Below the pieces are notes generated by a model. It ran no database searches and had not been told where the DNA came from. It worked only from the letters and a program-made list of their open reading frames with translations. This document shows, in pieces, positions 9,001 to 18,979 of a stretch of DNA of 64,000 nucleotides. The stretch covers positions 599,914 to 663,913 of the forward strand of contig NZ_JAGFOA010000002.1 of assembly GCF_017592545.1 (NCBI RefSeq), in the 5' to 3' direction. Positions within the stretch are counted from its first letter, which is position 1, and each line of letters begins with the position of its first letter. Source of the stretch: Microbacterium stercoris (GTDB lineage Bacteria; Actinomycetota; Actinomycetes; Actinomycetales; Microbacteriaceae). The position numbers and the translations under genes are program-made.

Positions 9001-9782
9001 TGGGCAGCGCGACCACTCAGGCGCTCGCGACCAGCGTCACCGCGCTCGCCGCGACGACGGTCGACCTCGACACGGCGCGCGAGCTGTTCGCCGCCGCCCG
9101 TGCCGTCGCCGGCTCGTCGGCGCTGAGCGGCGCGCTCGCCGATCCGGCAGCGGCTCCCGAGGCCCGTGCGGCGCTCGTCGCCCGCGTCTTCGGCACCCTT
9201 TCGCCCGTGACCCAGTCGCTCCTGACGACGGCCGCCGCTCAGCGGTGGTCGTCGCAGGACGACCTGGTCGACGGCATCGAGGAGCTCGCCATCCGCGCGG
9301 CCGCCTCGGCCGACCGGGACGATCTCGAGGGAGAGCTGTTCCGCGTGTCCCGCATCGTGGCCGAGAACCCGGAGCTCGAGCTCGCGCTCGGCCGCCGTCT
9401 CGGAGACGGGTCGGCCAAGGGCACGCTGATGGAGAAGCTCCTCGGAGGCCGCGCCGGCCACGCCACGACGCTCGTCGTGGCGTCGCTCGTGCAGGAGCCC
9501 CGCGGACGTCGCGTCCGCGCCATCCTCGCCCGTGCGATCCGCATCGTCGCCGCCCAGCGCGGTCGCACGGTCGCCACGGTCACGGTCGCCTCGCCCCTGA
9601 CCGCGGCCCAGACAGAACGTCTGGCCACCGCCCTGTCCCGCAGCTACGGCGCCGAGGTGACGATCTCCACGGTCGTCGACCCCTCGCTCGTCGGCGGTGT
9701 GCGCGTGCAGATCGCGGATGACGTCATCGACGGCAGCATCTCGTCGCGTCTCGCAGACGTGCGCCAGCAGCTCGCCGGCTGA
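9000..9782 (+). CDS. atpH: ATP synthase F1 subunit delta
   Basis: The 260-residue stalk subunit that links F1 to the b dimer. It has the family's N-terminal helical bundle (about 1-180), and a C-terminal block with [21 protein letters not shown], the usual 'V-T-A-x-PL' segment, followed by [21 protein letters not shown]. That last motif, which ends in a short [13 protein letters not shown] helix, is diagnostic. It is longer than E. coli delta (177), as in many Actinobacteria. The start overlaps the stop of atpF. An 80-bp gap follows before atpA. Confidence 0.93.
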   Translation: MGSATTQALATSVTALAATTVDLDTARELFAAARAVAGSSALSGALADPAAAPEARAALVARVFGTLSPVTQSLLTTAAAQRWSSQDDLVDGIEELAIRAAASADRDDLEGELFRVSRIVAENPELELALGRRLGDGSAKGTLMEKLLGGRAGHATTLVVASLVQEPRGRRVRAILARAIRIVAAQRGRTVATVTVASPLTAAQTERLATALSRSYGAEVTISTVVDPSLVGGVRVQIADDVIDGSISSRLADVRQQLAG

Positions 9783-9862
9783 TCAACTTTTCCCGCCCAG
9801 CGGCGGAACCACGTGGGGATCGCGGATCTCGCATCCCGATCTCAAAGAAACAAAGGAAGACA

Positions 9863-11506
9863 ATGGCAGACATCACGATCAGCCCCGACGTCATCCGTGA
9901 CGCGCTGAAGGACTTCGTCGCCGCCTACGAGCCCACCGGCGACGCGGCGACCGAGGTCGGCACCGTCGTCGACGCGGCCGATGGCATCGCCCACGTCGAG
10001 GGCCTGCCGGGCGTTATGGCCAACGAGCTCGTCCGCTTCGGGGACGGCACGCTCGGCCTCGCGCAGAACCTCGACGAGCACGAGATCGGTGTCGTCGTCC
10101 TCGGCGAGTTCGCCGGTATCGAGGCCGGCCAGCAGGTCACCCGCACCGGCGAGGTCCTCTCGGTCCCGGTCGGCGAGGGCTACCTCGGTCGCGTCATCGA
10201 CCCGCTCGGCAACCCGATCGACGGCCTCGGCGAGATCACGGGCATCGAGGGCCGCCGCGCTCTCGAGCTCCAGGCTCCCGGCGTTATGGCCCGCAAGTCG
10301 GTTCACGAGCCGATGCAGACCGGCATCAAGGCCATCGACGCGATGATCCCGGTCGGCCGCGGCCAGCGCCAGCTCATCATCGGCGACCGCCAGACCGGCA
10401 AGACCGCCATCGCGATCGACACCATCATCAACCAGAAGGCCAACTGGGAGTCGGGCGACCCCTCCAAGCAGGTCCGCTGCATCTACGTCGCGATCGGCCA
10501 GAAGGGCTCGACCATCGCCTCGGTGAAGGGCGCCCTCGAAGAGGCCGGCGCGATGGAGTACACCACCATCGTCGCGGCTCCCGCGTCCGACCCGGCGGGC
10601 TTCAAGTACCTCGCTCCCTACACCGGCTCGGCCATCGGTCAGCACTGGATGTACGACGGCAAGCACGTCCTCATCGTCTTCGACGACCTGTCGAAGCAGG
10701 CCGAGGCCTACCGCGCCGTGTCGCTCCTCCTTCGCCGTCCGCCGGGACGCGAGGCCTACCCGGGTGACGTCTTCTACCTGCACTCGCGTCTGCTCGAGCG
10801 CTGCGCGAAGCTCTCGGACGAGCTGGGTGCGGGTTCGATGACCGGTCTGCCGATCATCGAGACCAAGGCCAACGACGTCTCGGCGTACATCCCGACCAAC
10901 GTGATCTCGATCACCGACGGCCAGATCTTCCTGCAGTCCGACCTCTTCAACGCCAACCAGCGTCCGGCGGTCGACGTGGGCATCTCGGTGTCGCGAGTGG
11001 GCGGCGACGCTCAGCTCAAGCACATCAAGAAGGTCTCGGGCACGCTGAAGCTCGAGCTCGCCCAGTACCGCTCGCTCGAGGCGTTCGCGATGTTCGCGTC
11101 CGACCTCGACCAGGCGTCGCGTCGTCAGCTCGCCCGCGGTGCGCGTCTGACCGAGCTGCTCAAGCAGCCGCAGTACTCGCCGTACCCCGCCGAGGAGCAG
11201 GTCGTCTCGATCTGGGCCGGCACCAACGGCAAGCTCGACGAGATCGCCGTCGAGGACGTGCTGCGCTTCGAGGCCGAGCTTCTCGACCACCTCCGTCGCA
11301 ACTCGACGATCCTCACGACGCTCCGCGAGTCGGGCCAGCTGTCCGACGAGACGGTCGCCGAGATGGACAAGGCGATCGACGCGTTCATCCTCGAGTTCCA
11401 GGGTGGCAAGGGTCAGTCGCTCGCTGCTCCGGGTCACGAGGAGTTCACGGCCACCGCGGCCGTCGAGGTCGACCAGGAGAAGATCGTCAAGGGCCGCCGG
11501 GCGTAA
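9863..11506 (+). CDS. atpA: ATP synthase F1 subunit alpha
   Basis: The 547-residue noncatalytic nucleotide-binding subunit of the F1 hexamer. It has an N-terminal beta-barrel (to about 95), the Walker A GDRQTGKT (174-181), a Walker [11 protein letters not shown] block near 268-277, the arginine-finger region near 370 ([11 protein letters not shown]), and a C-terminal helical bundle. AAAGGAAGAC lies just before the ATG. Length is slightly above the E. coli protein (513) because of a C-terminal Ala/Glu/Val-rich tail, common in Actinobacteria. Confidence 0.97.
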   Translation: MADITISPDVIRDALKDFVAAYEPTGDAATEVGTVVDAADGIAHVEGLPGVMANELVRFGDGTLGLAQNLDEHEIGVVVLGEFAGIEAGQQVTRTGEVLSVPVGEGYLGRVIDPLGNPIDGLGEITGIEGRRALELQAPGVMARKSVHEPMQTGIKAIDAMIPVGRGQRQLIIGDRQTGKTAIAIDTIINQKANWESGDPSKQVRCIYVAIGQKGSTIASVKGALEEAGAMEYTTIVAAPASDPAGFKYLAPYTGSAIGQHWMYDGKHVLIVFDDLSKQAEAYRAVSLLLRRPPGREAYPGDVFYLHSRLLERCAKLSDELGAGSMTGLPIIETKANDVSAYIPTNVISITDGQIFLQSDLFNANQRPAVDVGISVSRVGGDAQLKHIKKVSGTLKLELAQYRSLEAFAMFASDLDQASRRQLARGARLTELLKQPQYSPYPAEEQVVSIWAGTNGKLDEIAVEDVLRFEAELLDHLRRNSTILTTLRESGQLSDETVAEMDKAIDAFILEFQGGKGQSLAAPGHEEFTATAAVEVDQEKIVKGRRA

Positions 11507-11527
11507 GCCCGAAGGAGACGACCTCTC

Positions 11528-13887
<2,360 letters not shown>

Positions 13888-13889
13888 CC

Positions 13890-14153
13890 ATGGCTCTCCA
13901 GGTCACGCTGGTCTCCGCCGAGGAGGAGGTCTGGACGGGCGAGGCGAGCCTCGTGGTCGCGAAGACCACCGAGGGTGAGATCGGTTTTATGACCGGTCAC
14001 GAGCCCGTGCTGGCCATCCTCGCTGACCAGGGCCAGGTTCGGATCACCGAGCCCTCCGGCACCAAGGTCATCGCCGACGCCCGCGACGGCTTCGTCTCGA
14101 TGGAGGGCTCCGCCCTGACCATCGTGGCGGGCCACGCAACGCTGGTCTCTTGA
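13890..14153 (+). CDS. atpC: ATP synthase F1 subunit epsilon, short form
   Basis: An 87-residue protein corresponding only to the N-terminal beta-sandwich of epsilon: LQVTLVSAEEEVWTGEA at the start, GEIGFMTGHEPVLA in the middle, and a final strand region ending at residue 87. The C-terminal two-helix domain present in the roughly 130-residue family members, which can extend into F1 and inhibit ATP hydrolysis, is missing. There is no frameshift: the stop is clean and overlaps the next gene's TTG. The short form appears to be natural to this lineage, but that is from general knowledge. It implies that ATP-hydrolysis control must rest on another mechanism. Confidence 0.93.
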   Translation: MALQVTLVSAEEEVWTGEASLVVAKTTEGEIGFMTGHEPVLAILADQGQVRITEPSGTKVIADARDGFVSMEGSALTIVAGHATLVS

Positions 14154-14911
14154 CCACCATCCTCCTGCCCCCTTCGGAGACGAAGAGGGCAGGGGGATCG
14201 GCCGAGGCGCCTCTGACTCTCGACGGCCTCGCGCTGCCGGTGCTCGCACCGCAGCGCGAGGCCGTTGTGTCGTCTCTGATGGCGCTGTCGGCTGATCCCG
14301 TGCTCGCGGCGCAGGTGCTGAAGCTCTCGCCTCGTCAGCTGGGAGAGATCGACGTCAACGCGTCGATCCGGTCGGCGCCGACGATGCCCGCGGTCGACCG
14401 CTACACCGGTGTGCTCTTCGATGCGCTGGACGCCCCCGCGCTCGAAACGGACGCCCGCCGCTGGCTGGGGGAGCATGTGCTCATCCAGACAGCGCTGCTG
14501 GGACCCGTGGGCGCACTCGATCCGATCCCGGCCTACCGGCTCGCGGCCGGAGCGTCGATTCCCGGACTCGGCCCGCTGAAGCGGGTGTGGGCCGATCCGG
14601 TGCGGGACGCGTTCGCGGTGTTGCCGGGGCTCGTGATCGATCTGCGCTCCGAGGCGTACGCGGCGCTCGGCCCGGTGCCCGCCGGCATCGCCACGACCTA
14701 CGTGCGCGTTGTGGCCGAGGGCCCCGACGGATCGGTGCGCGCCCTCAATCACTTCAACAAGAAGTCGAAGGGGATGCTCGTCGGCCGGCTCGCACTCGAC
14801 CGCCCGCACCTGAGCTCCGTCGCGGATCTCATCGACTGGGCTCGCTCGGCCGGGTTGGTCATCCGGGCGTCGGCGACTCCGGGAGAGGTCGAGCTCGTCG
14901 CACTCGGATGA
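14150..14911 (+). CDS. YaaA-family (DUF328) peroxide stress protein
   Basis: A 253-residue cytoplasmic protein that begins TTILLPPSETKRAGG, the hallmark LLPPSETK-GG opening of the YaaA family. It continues with AVDRYTGVLFDALD and KRVWADPV, both family motifs, and ends with NHFNKKSKGMLVGRL. E. coli YaaA limits oxidative DNA damage by lowering free iron during peroxide stress. The TTG start at 14150 overlaps the atpC stop; because LLPPSETK begins 4 residues later, no other start is possible. Co-translation with the ATP synthase genes is therefore likely, although a functional tie is not established. Confidence 0.85.
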   Translation: MTTILLPPSETKRAGGSAEAPLTLDGLALPVLAPQREAVVSSLMALSADPVLAAQVLKLSPRQLGEIDVNASIRSAPTMPAVDRYTGVLFDALDAPALETDARRWLGEHVLIQTALLGPVGALDPIPAYRLAAGASIPGLGPLKRVWADPVRDAFAVLPGLVIDLRSEAYAALGPVPAGIATTYVRVVAEGPDGSVRALNHFNKKSKGMLVGRLALDRPHLSSVADLIDWARSAGLVIRASATPGEVELVALG

Positions 14912-15040
14912 CGGCGTGTGTCGCGCCCGGCGGCACGCGCCGCCAAGCGCTGGTGCGCGCGTCGCCTTGCTGGCACTCTGGTGTCGTCCATGCGACGAGA
15001 TCCGCGGATCCGTCGCCGCAGCAAGCCTGAGAGGCCGCTC

Positions 15041-15811
15041 ATGACCAACAACCCGTTCGATGAGCAGGACGACAAGTCCGCATCGCACCAGCCCCCGGAG
15101 GCGGACGCGTTCGATCCGCCCGTCAGCGAGGTCCCCGCCGAGGATCGCCCGGCCGCCGACGCAGAGGCGCCCACCGGCTGGGAGCCCCCGGTGTTCCGCC
15201 CCGGCGAGACGGCGACCCCGCCCGAGGCCTCTGCCGCCCCCGCCGCGCCCGACGCCTCGGGCACACCCGGTGTCTCCGCGTCCGGCGCGTATGGGGAGCA
15301 GGCCCTGGGCTACGGGCAGCACGTCCCGGGCCAGGGACAGCCCGGCTACGGACAGCAGGGCTACGGCCAGCAGGCACCCGGGTACGGCCAGGCCGGCTAC
15401 GGACAGCAGGCCCCCGCCTACGGGCAGCAGGGCTACGGCCAGCCGGGTCCTGGACAGCCTCAGGCGTACGGCTACGGTGCCCAGACCGCGTCGAACCTGC
15501 AGCTCAACCTGTGGCTGTCCGCGTTCTTCGTGTGGCTGCCCGCGCTCATCTTCTTCCTCATCGAGAAGGACAAGGTGGCGCCCGCCTACCAGGCCGCCAA
15601 TGCGGGCAACCTGAACTTCAACATCGTGCGCACGATCGCGATCTTCGCCGCGACCGTGCTGTCGGGCATCCCGTTCCTCGGCGGGCTGCTGCTCGTCGTG
15701 GTCTGGGCCGGCGGTCTCGTCATCGGCATCATCCACGCGGTCACCGTGCCGCCCAAGGTGGCGGCGGGGCAGGCACCCGGCTACATCCTGGCGCCCGACT
15801 GGGTGAAGTGA
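15041..15811 (+). CDS. DUF4870-like membrane protein with N-terminal YGQ-rich region
   Basis: A 256-residue protein of unknown function. Residues 1-85 are acidic and proline-rich. Residues about 85-146 are a low-complexity run of Tyr-Gly-Gln, Gly-Tyr-Gly and Pro-Gly-Gln repeats. Three hydrophobic segments follow from about residue 158. The segment [19 protein letters not shown] and the following polar IEKDK plus NLNFNIVRT fit the DUF4870 pattern. The frame stays open upstream, but the ATG at 15041 has GAGAGG 6 nt before it and starts the natural acidic N-terminus. It is followed by a large hairpin terminator, so it is a single-gene unit. Its neighbour at 15947 has the same repeat type at the other end. 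Confidence 0.75.
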   Translation: MTNNPFDEQDDKSASHQPPEADAFDPPVSEVPAEDRPAADAEAPTGWEPPVFRPGETATPPEASAAPAAPDASGTPGVSASGAYGEQALGYGQHVPGQGQPGYGQQGYGQQAPGYGQAGYGQQAPAYGQQGYGQPGPGQPQAYGYGAQTASNLQLNLWLSAFFVWLPALIFFLIEKDKVAPAYQAANAGNLNFNIVRTIAIFAATVLSGIPFLGGLLLVVVWAGGLVIGIIHAVTVPPKVAAGQAPGYILAPDWVK

Positions 15812-15816
15812 GCCGA

Positions 15817-15854
15817 CGCGCCCCGATCGCCGCCCGGGCGGCGATCGGGGCGCG
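15817..15854 (+). terminator. 38-bp perfect palindrome, terminator hairpin
   Basis: Bases 15817-15835 and 15836-15854 are exact inverse complements, 19 bp each with no spacer. It starts 6 bp after the stop at 15811. There is no T-tract, as is usual for hairpin terminators in high-GC Actinobacteria. Confidence 0.8.
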
Positions 15855-15946
15855 GGGCCGGTCCGCGCGCACTTTCAGGCGACATTCAGGGTCGCTAGGG
15901 TGAAGCGACGGCGTCTCGCCGTTCTGCAGTCACTCGGGAGGAAGAC

Positions 15947-16849
15947 ATGAACCCCTACGACGATTCCGCGGCCTTCTGGGCGATCTTCGCCGCCTTGCTG
16001 GGCTTCGGCCTCCTCATCGGCCTGATCGTCTACGTCGTCGGCTCACTTTTTCTGATGAAGCTGTTCGACAAGGCCGGCGTGCAGGGCAGATGGCGCGCCT
16101 GGGTGCCCGTCTACAACTACATGGTGTTCTTCAAGCTCGGCGATCTGAGCCCCTGGCTGGTCCTCTATGCGCTGGGCGGCGCGATCGTGCTCGGCGCCAT
16201 TCCGGGCGTCAACTTCCTCTCGAGCCTGGTGGGGCTCGCCTTCCACGTCGCCGCCGCGGTCGCGGCCTACCGCATCGGCCTCAAGCTGGGCAAGGATCCG
16301 GTGTGGGTCGTGCTGTTCGTGCTCGTCGAGATCGTCTGGCTCGGCATCCTGGCCTATGACCGGTCGCGCTGGAACCCGAACGTGCCGCCGGCACAGTGGG
16401 CGGGCAACGCCTTCCTCGGGGACACGACGGTCTGGGAGGGTGTGCCTGCGCAGACGAGCACCGTGCCGGCCGCCGGCGGCTACGGCCAGGCCGGCTACGG
16501 ACAGCCGTACGGTCAGCAGGCCGGATACGGTCAGTCGGCGCAGACCGGCTACCCCGCGCAGCCGGGACAGCCCGGATACCCGGCGCAGCCTGGCTACGGT
16601 CAGCAGCCCGGATACGGTCAGCCGGCTCAGCCGGGGTACCCGGCTCAGCCGGGCTATCCCGCGCAACCCGCAGCCGCCGTCCCGCCGGCTGCGCCGTACA
16701 CCCCGCCGCCCGCGGCAGATCCGTTCGCGCCGTCGGCCGACGCTCCGGCGACCGATCCGTCGACCGATCCGTCGACCCAGGCGCCGTCACGTCGCGACGA
16801 AGAGCAGCCCCCGGCCGGGCCCGTGCCGCCGGCTCCGCCCCAGCCGTGA
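15947..16849 (+). CDS. DUF5684-like membrane protein with C-terminal YGQ/PAQP-rich tail
   Basis: A 300-residue protein of unknown function. Four hydrophobic stretches lie in residues 8-32, 63-82, 85-105 and 118-138. The segment LFDKAGVQGRWRAWVPVYNYMVFFKLGD between the first two fits the DUF5684 family, which is often beside signal peptidase-type genes. Residues about 178-245 are repeats of YGQ, GYG and PAQPGYP, and the end is Pro/Ala/Asp-rich. GGGAGGAAGAC precedes the ATG. It lies between two hairpin terminators and so is transcribed alone. The tail chemistry mirrors the N-terminal part of the protein encoded at 15041. Confidence 0.72.
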   Translation: MNPYDDSAAFWAIFAALLGFGLLIGLIVYVVGSLFLMKLFDKAGVQGRWRAWVPVYNYMVFFKLGDLSPWLVLYALGGAIVLGAIPGVNFLSSLVGLAFHVAAAVAAYRIGLKLGKDPVWVVLFVLVEIVWLGILAYDRSRWNPNVPPAQWAGNAFLGDTTVWEGVPAQTSTVPAAGGYGQAGYGQPYGQQAGYGQSAQTGYPAQPGQPGYPAQPGYGQQPGYGQPAQPGYPAQPGYPAQPAAAVPPAAPYTPPPAADPFAPSADAPATDPSTDPSTQAPSRRDEEQPPAGPVPPAPPQP

Positions 16850-16859
16850 GATCTTCTCA

Positions 16860-16894
16860 GGACGCCCCGTCTCTCCTTCCGAGACGGGGCGTCC
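16860..16894 (+). terminator. terminator hairpin, 14-bp perfect stem
   Basis: Arms 16860-16873 and 16881-16894 (GGACGCCCCGTCTC and its complement) enclose a 7-nt loop. The hairpin starts 10 bp after the stop at 16849 and precedes the aldo/keto reductase promoter. Confidence 0.85.
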
Positions 16895-16904
16895 GTCATG
16901 TGGT

Positions 16905-16910
16905 TAGCGT
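16905..16910 (+). promoter_or_regulatory. leaderless -10 element of aldo/keto reductase gene
   Basis: TAGCGT ends 6 nt before the ATG at 16917, directly after the upstream terminator. No SD is present. Confidence 0.5.
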
Positions 16911-16916
16911 GTAGGC

Positions 16917-17882
16917 ATGAGTGTCGCGCTGCGTCGGGTCGGTCTGTCGGGTCTGCTGGTCTCGGAGGTCGGTCTCGGCTGCAACAACTTCGGGCGCCCC
17001 GGCACGAAGACCGAGACGATCGAGGGCACGCGCGCCGTGCTCGACGCCGCGATCGAGCACGGGGTGGTCTTCCTCGACACCGCCGACATGTACGGCGGCC
17101 AGGGACGCAGCGAGACGCTGATGGGCGAGGCACTGGCCGGCCGGAGAGACGATGTGGTGCTGGCGACGAAGTTCGGGCACTCAGGCGTCGACATGGGCTA
17201 CGGCCCCACGGCCGGAGCGAAGGGCTCGCGCGCGTACGTGCGCACTGCCGTCGAGCGCTCGCTGCGACGCCTGCAGACCGACCGCATCGATCTCTATCAG
17301 CTGCACACGCCGGATCCGGGCACTCCGATCGAGGAGACCATCGACGCGCTCGATGATCTCGTGCGCGAGGGGAAGATCCACTACTACGGTCACTCGAACC
17401 TCGCCGGATGGCAGATCGCGGAGGCGCACCTGGTCGCGCGGGCGCGGAGCGCGGCGGGCTTCGTCTCCGCGCAGGACGAGTACTCGCTGCTCGCGCGCGG
17501 TGTCGAGCAGGAGAAGCTCCCGGCCGTGCGTCGCTTCGGTCTCGGCTTCTTCCCGTACTTCCCGCTCTACAACGGCCTGCTCACCGGCAAGTTCACGCGC
17601 GACGGCGGGCCCGAGGGCAGCCGCATCATGGATCAGCGCCGGCACCTCTGGGAGAACGCTCCGTGGGACGCATTGGACGCGTTCCGGGTGTTCGCCGAGG
17701 CGCGCGGCCTCACCATGCTCGAGGCGACATTCGGATGGCTTCTTGCACAGCCCGGCGTCTCGAGCGTGATCGCGGGCGCGACGTCCCCCGAGCAGGTGGC
17801 TTCGAACGCCGCAGCGGGCGCGGCGTGGACGCCATCCGACGCCGACCTCGCCGAGATCGATGGCATCTTCCCGCGTGCCTGA
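16917..17882 (+). CDS. aldo/keto reductase family oxidoreductase
   Basis: A 321-residue cytoplasmic NADPH-dependent TIM-barrel enzyme. The catalytic tetrad can be placed: D54 and Y59 in DTADMYGG, K85 in ATKFGHSG and H130 in YQLHTPD. The cofactor loop includes VIAGATSPEQVASN near the C-terminus, as in the AKR family related to YhdN/Tas-type and K+-channel beta-subunit-like members. The start is set by a leaderless -10. It is a single-gene unit. The natural substrate cannot be derived from sequence. Confidence 0.9.
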   Translation: MSVALRRVGLSGLLVSEVGLGCNNFGRPGTKTETIEGTRAVLDAAIEHGVVFLDTADMYGGQGRSETLMGEALAGRRDDVVLATKFGHSGVDMGYGPTAGAKGSRAYVRTAVERSLRRLQTDRIDLYQLHTPDPGTPIEETIDALDDLVREGKIHYYGHSNLAGWQIAEAHLVARARSAAGFVSAQDEYSLLARGVEQEKLPAVRRFGLGFFPYFPLYNGLLTGKFTRDGGPEGSRIMDQRRHLWENAPWDALDAFRVFAEARGLTMLEATFGWLLAQPGVSSVIAGATSPEQVASNAAAGAAWTPSDADLAEIDGIFPRA

Positions 17883-17926
17883 CGCCTCGGCGGCGGTCCC
17901 GTCCCGGTGGGGTGCGACCCGCCCGA

Positions 17927-17932
17927 TAGGAT
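17927..17932 (+). promoter_or_regulatory. candidate -10 for the PP2C gene
   Basis: TAGGAT lies 72 nt before the GTG at 18005. It would give a 5' leader of about 65 nt carrying the SD, so this gene is probably leadered, unlike many neighbours. Confidence 0.35.
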
Positions 17933-18004
17933 GTGAGCGCGACTCAGCCGCACCGAGCTGTCAGGCCGCTTGTGCGCCGTCGCCATGATCCGGAGGTTCC
18001 GCGC

Positions 18005-18922
18005 GTGTCCGACGCCCCCACGACCCAGTCGCAGACCGTGGCGCTGCCCACAGGCCTCGACGCGGTGCTCACCTGGGCCGGCGTCACCGACCGAGGCCGC
18101 AAGCGCGACATCAATCAGGATGCGCTGCTGACCGCGTACCCGCTCTTCGTGGTCGCCGACGGCATGGGCGGTCACATCGGCGGCGAGATCGCCAGCGCCA
18201 GCGCGATCGACCGCCTGCAGCGTATGGTCCGCAAGGGCGAGGTGTCGCCGCAGTCGATCGAGCGTGCCCTGGTCAAGGCGGTGCGCGACATCGGTGAGCA
18301 CCCCGACACCACCGACGAGGGCACCGGAACAACGGTGACGGGGGTGTACCTCGACGTCACCGACAAGGACGCGGCCTGGGTCGCACTCAACATCGGCGAC
18401 TCGCGGGTCTACCTGCAGCGTGACGACGCGCTCGCGCAGATCACGACCGACCACTCGCTCGTCCAGGAGCTCGTCGCAGCGGGGCGCCTCAGCCCCGAGG
18501 AGGCCGAGAACCACCCCTACGGCAACGTGATCACGCGCGCGGTGGGCCCGAGCGAGGGCGCGGTGCCCGACTACGTGCGCATCGACGTGCGCGACGGCGA
18601 CCGCTTCGTCATCTGCTCCGACGGTCTCACCAAGGAGCTCACCGACTACGGCATCCTGCACTTCCTGCGTCTGCATGCCGAGCCCGCCGCGGCGGCCGAG
18701 GCGATGCTCGAGGCCGCGCTCGAGAACGGCGGCCGCGACAACGTCACGATCGTGGTGCTGAACGTGGCGGTGCCCGGCCAGCGCGCCGAGTCCGAGAGCG
18801 ACGAGGGCGCGGCAGCGGAGACCGGATCCGAGGACGGCGCACGATCGGACGCCTCGCCCGAGGGGGCCAGCGGCGCGGAGGCCGCCGCAGACTCGTCCAC
18901 AGGAGACGATTCGCGGGGCTGA
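18005..18922 (+). CDS. PP2C-family serine/threonine protein phosphatase
   Basis: A 305-residue phosphatase of the PPM/PP2C type. The metal-binding and catalytic motifs are complete: RDINQDALL (35-43), VADGMGGHIGGE (50-61), LNIGDSRVYL, ICSDGLTKELTD and GGRDNVTIVV. After residue 250 comes an acidic Ser/Glu/Ala-rich tail with no membrane helix, so unlike mycobacterial PstP it appears cytoplasmic. A GTG at 17933 would add 24 residues, but GGAGG at 17992-17996 sits 8 nt before the GTG at 18005, and the added part has no conservation features. Its partner kinase is not in the window. It precedes the FtsK/EssC-like gene by 57 bp on the same strand. Confidence 0.9.
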   Translation: MSDAPTTQSQTVALPTGLDAVLTWAGVTDRGRKRDINQDALLTAYPLFVVADGMGGHIGGEIASASAIDRLQRMVRKGEVSPQSIERALVKAVRDIGEHPDTTDEGTGTTVTGVYLDVTDKDAAWVALNIGDSRVYLQRDDALAQITTDHSLVQELVAAGRLSPEEAENHPYGNVITRAVGPSEGAVPDYVRIDVRDGDRFVICSDGLTKELTDYGILHFLRLHAEPAAAAEAMLEAALENGGRDNVTIVVLNVAVPGQRAESESDEGAAAETGSEDGARSDASPEGASGAEAAADSSTGDDSRG

Positions 18923-18979
18923 CGTCCCCCGTCTCTTCGCGGGCCGCGGCCGGCGCTCATCCTCCGATGAACTGGGCTC

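Noticed and set aside
15297..15480. Repetitive DNA as an insertion or CRISPR element
   Set aside because: The repeats encode the YGQ low-complexity part of a normal open frame, with no spacers.
17933..18004. GTG start for the PP2C gene directly after TAGGAT
   Set aside because: The hexamer touches the GTG, so the transcript would start after it. The GTG at 18005 has GGAGG 8 nt upstream.
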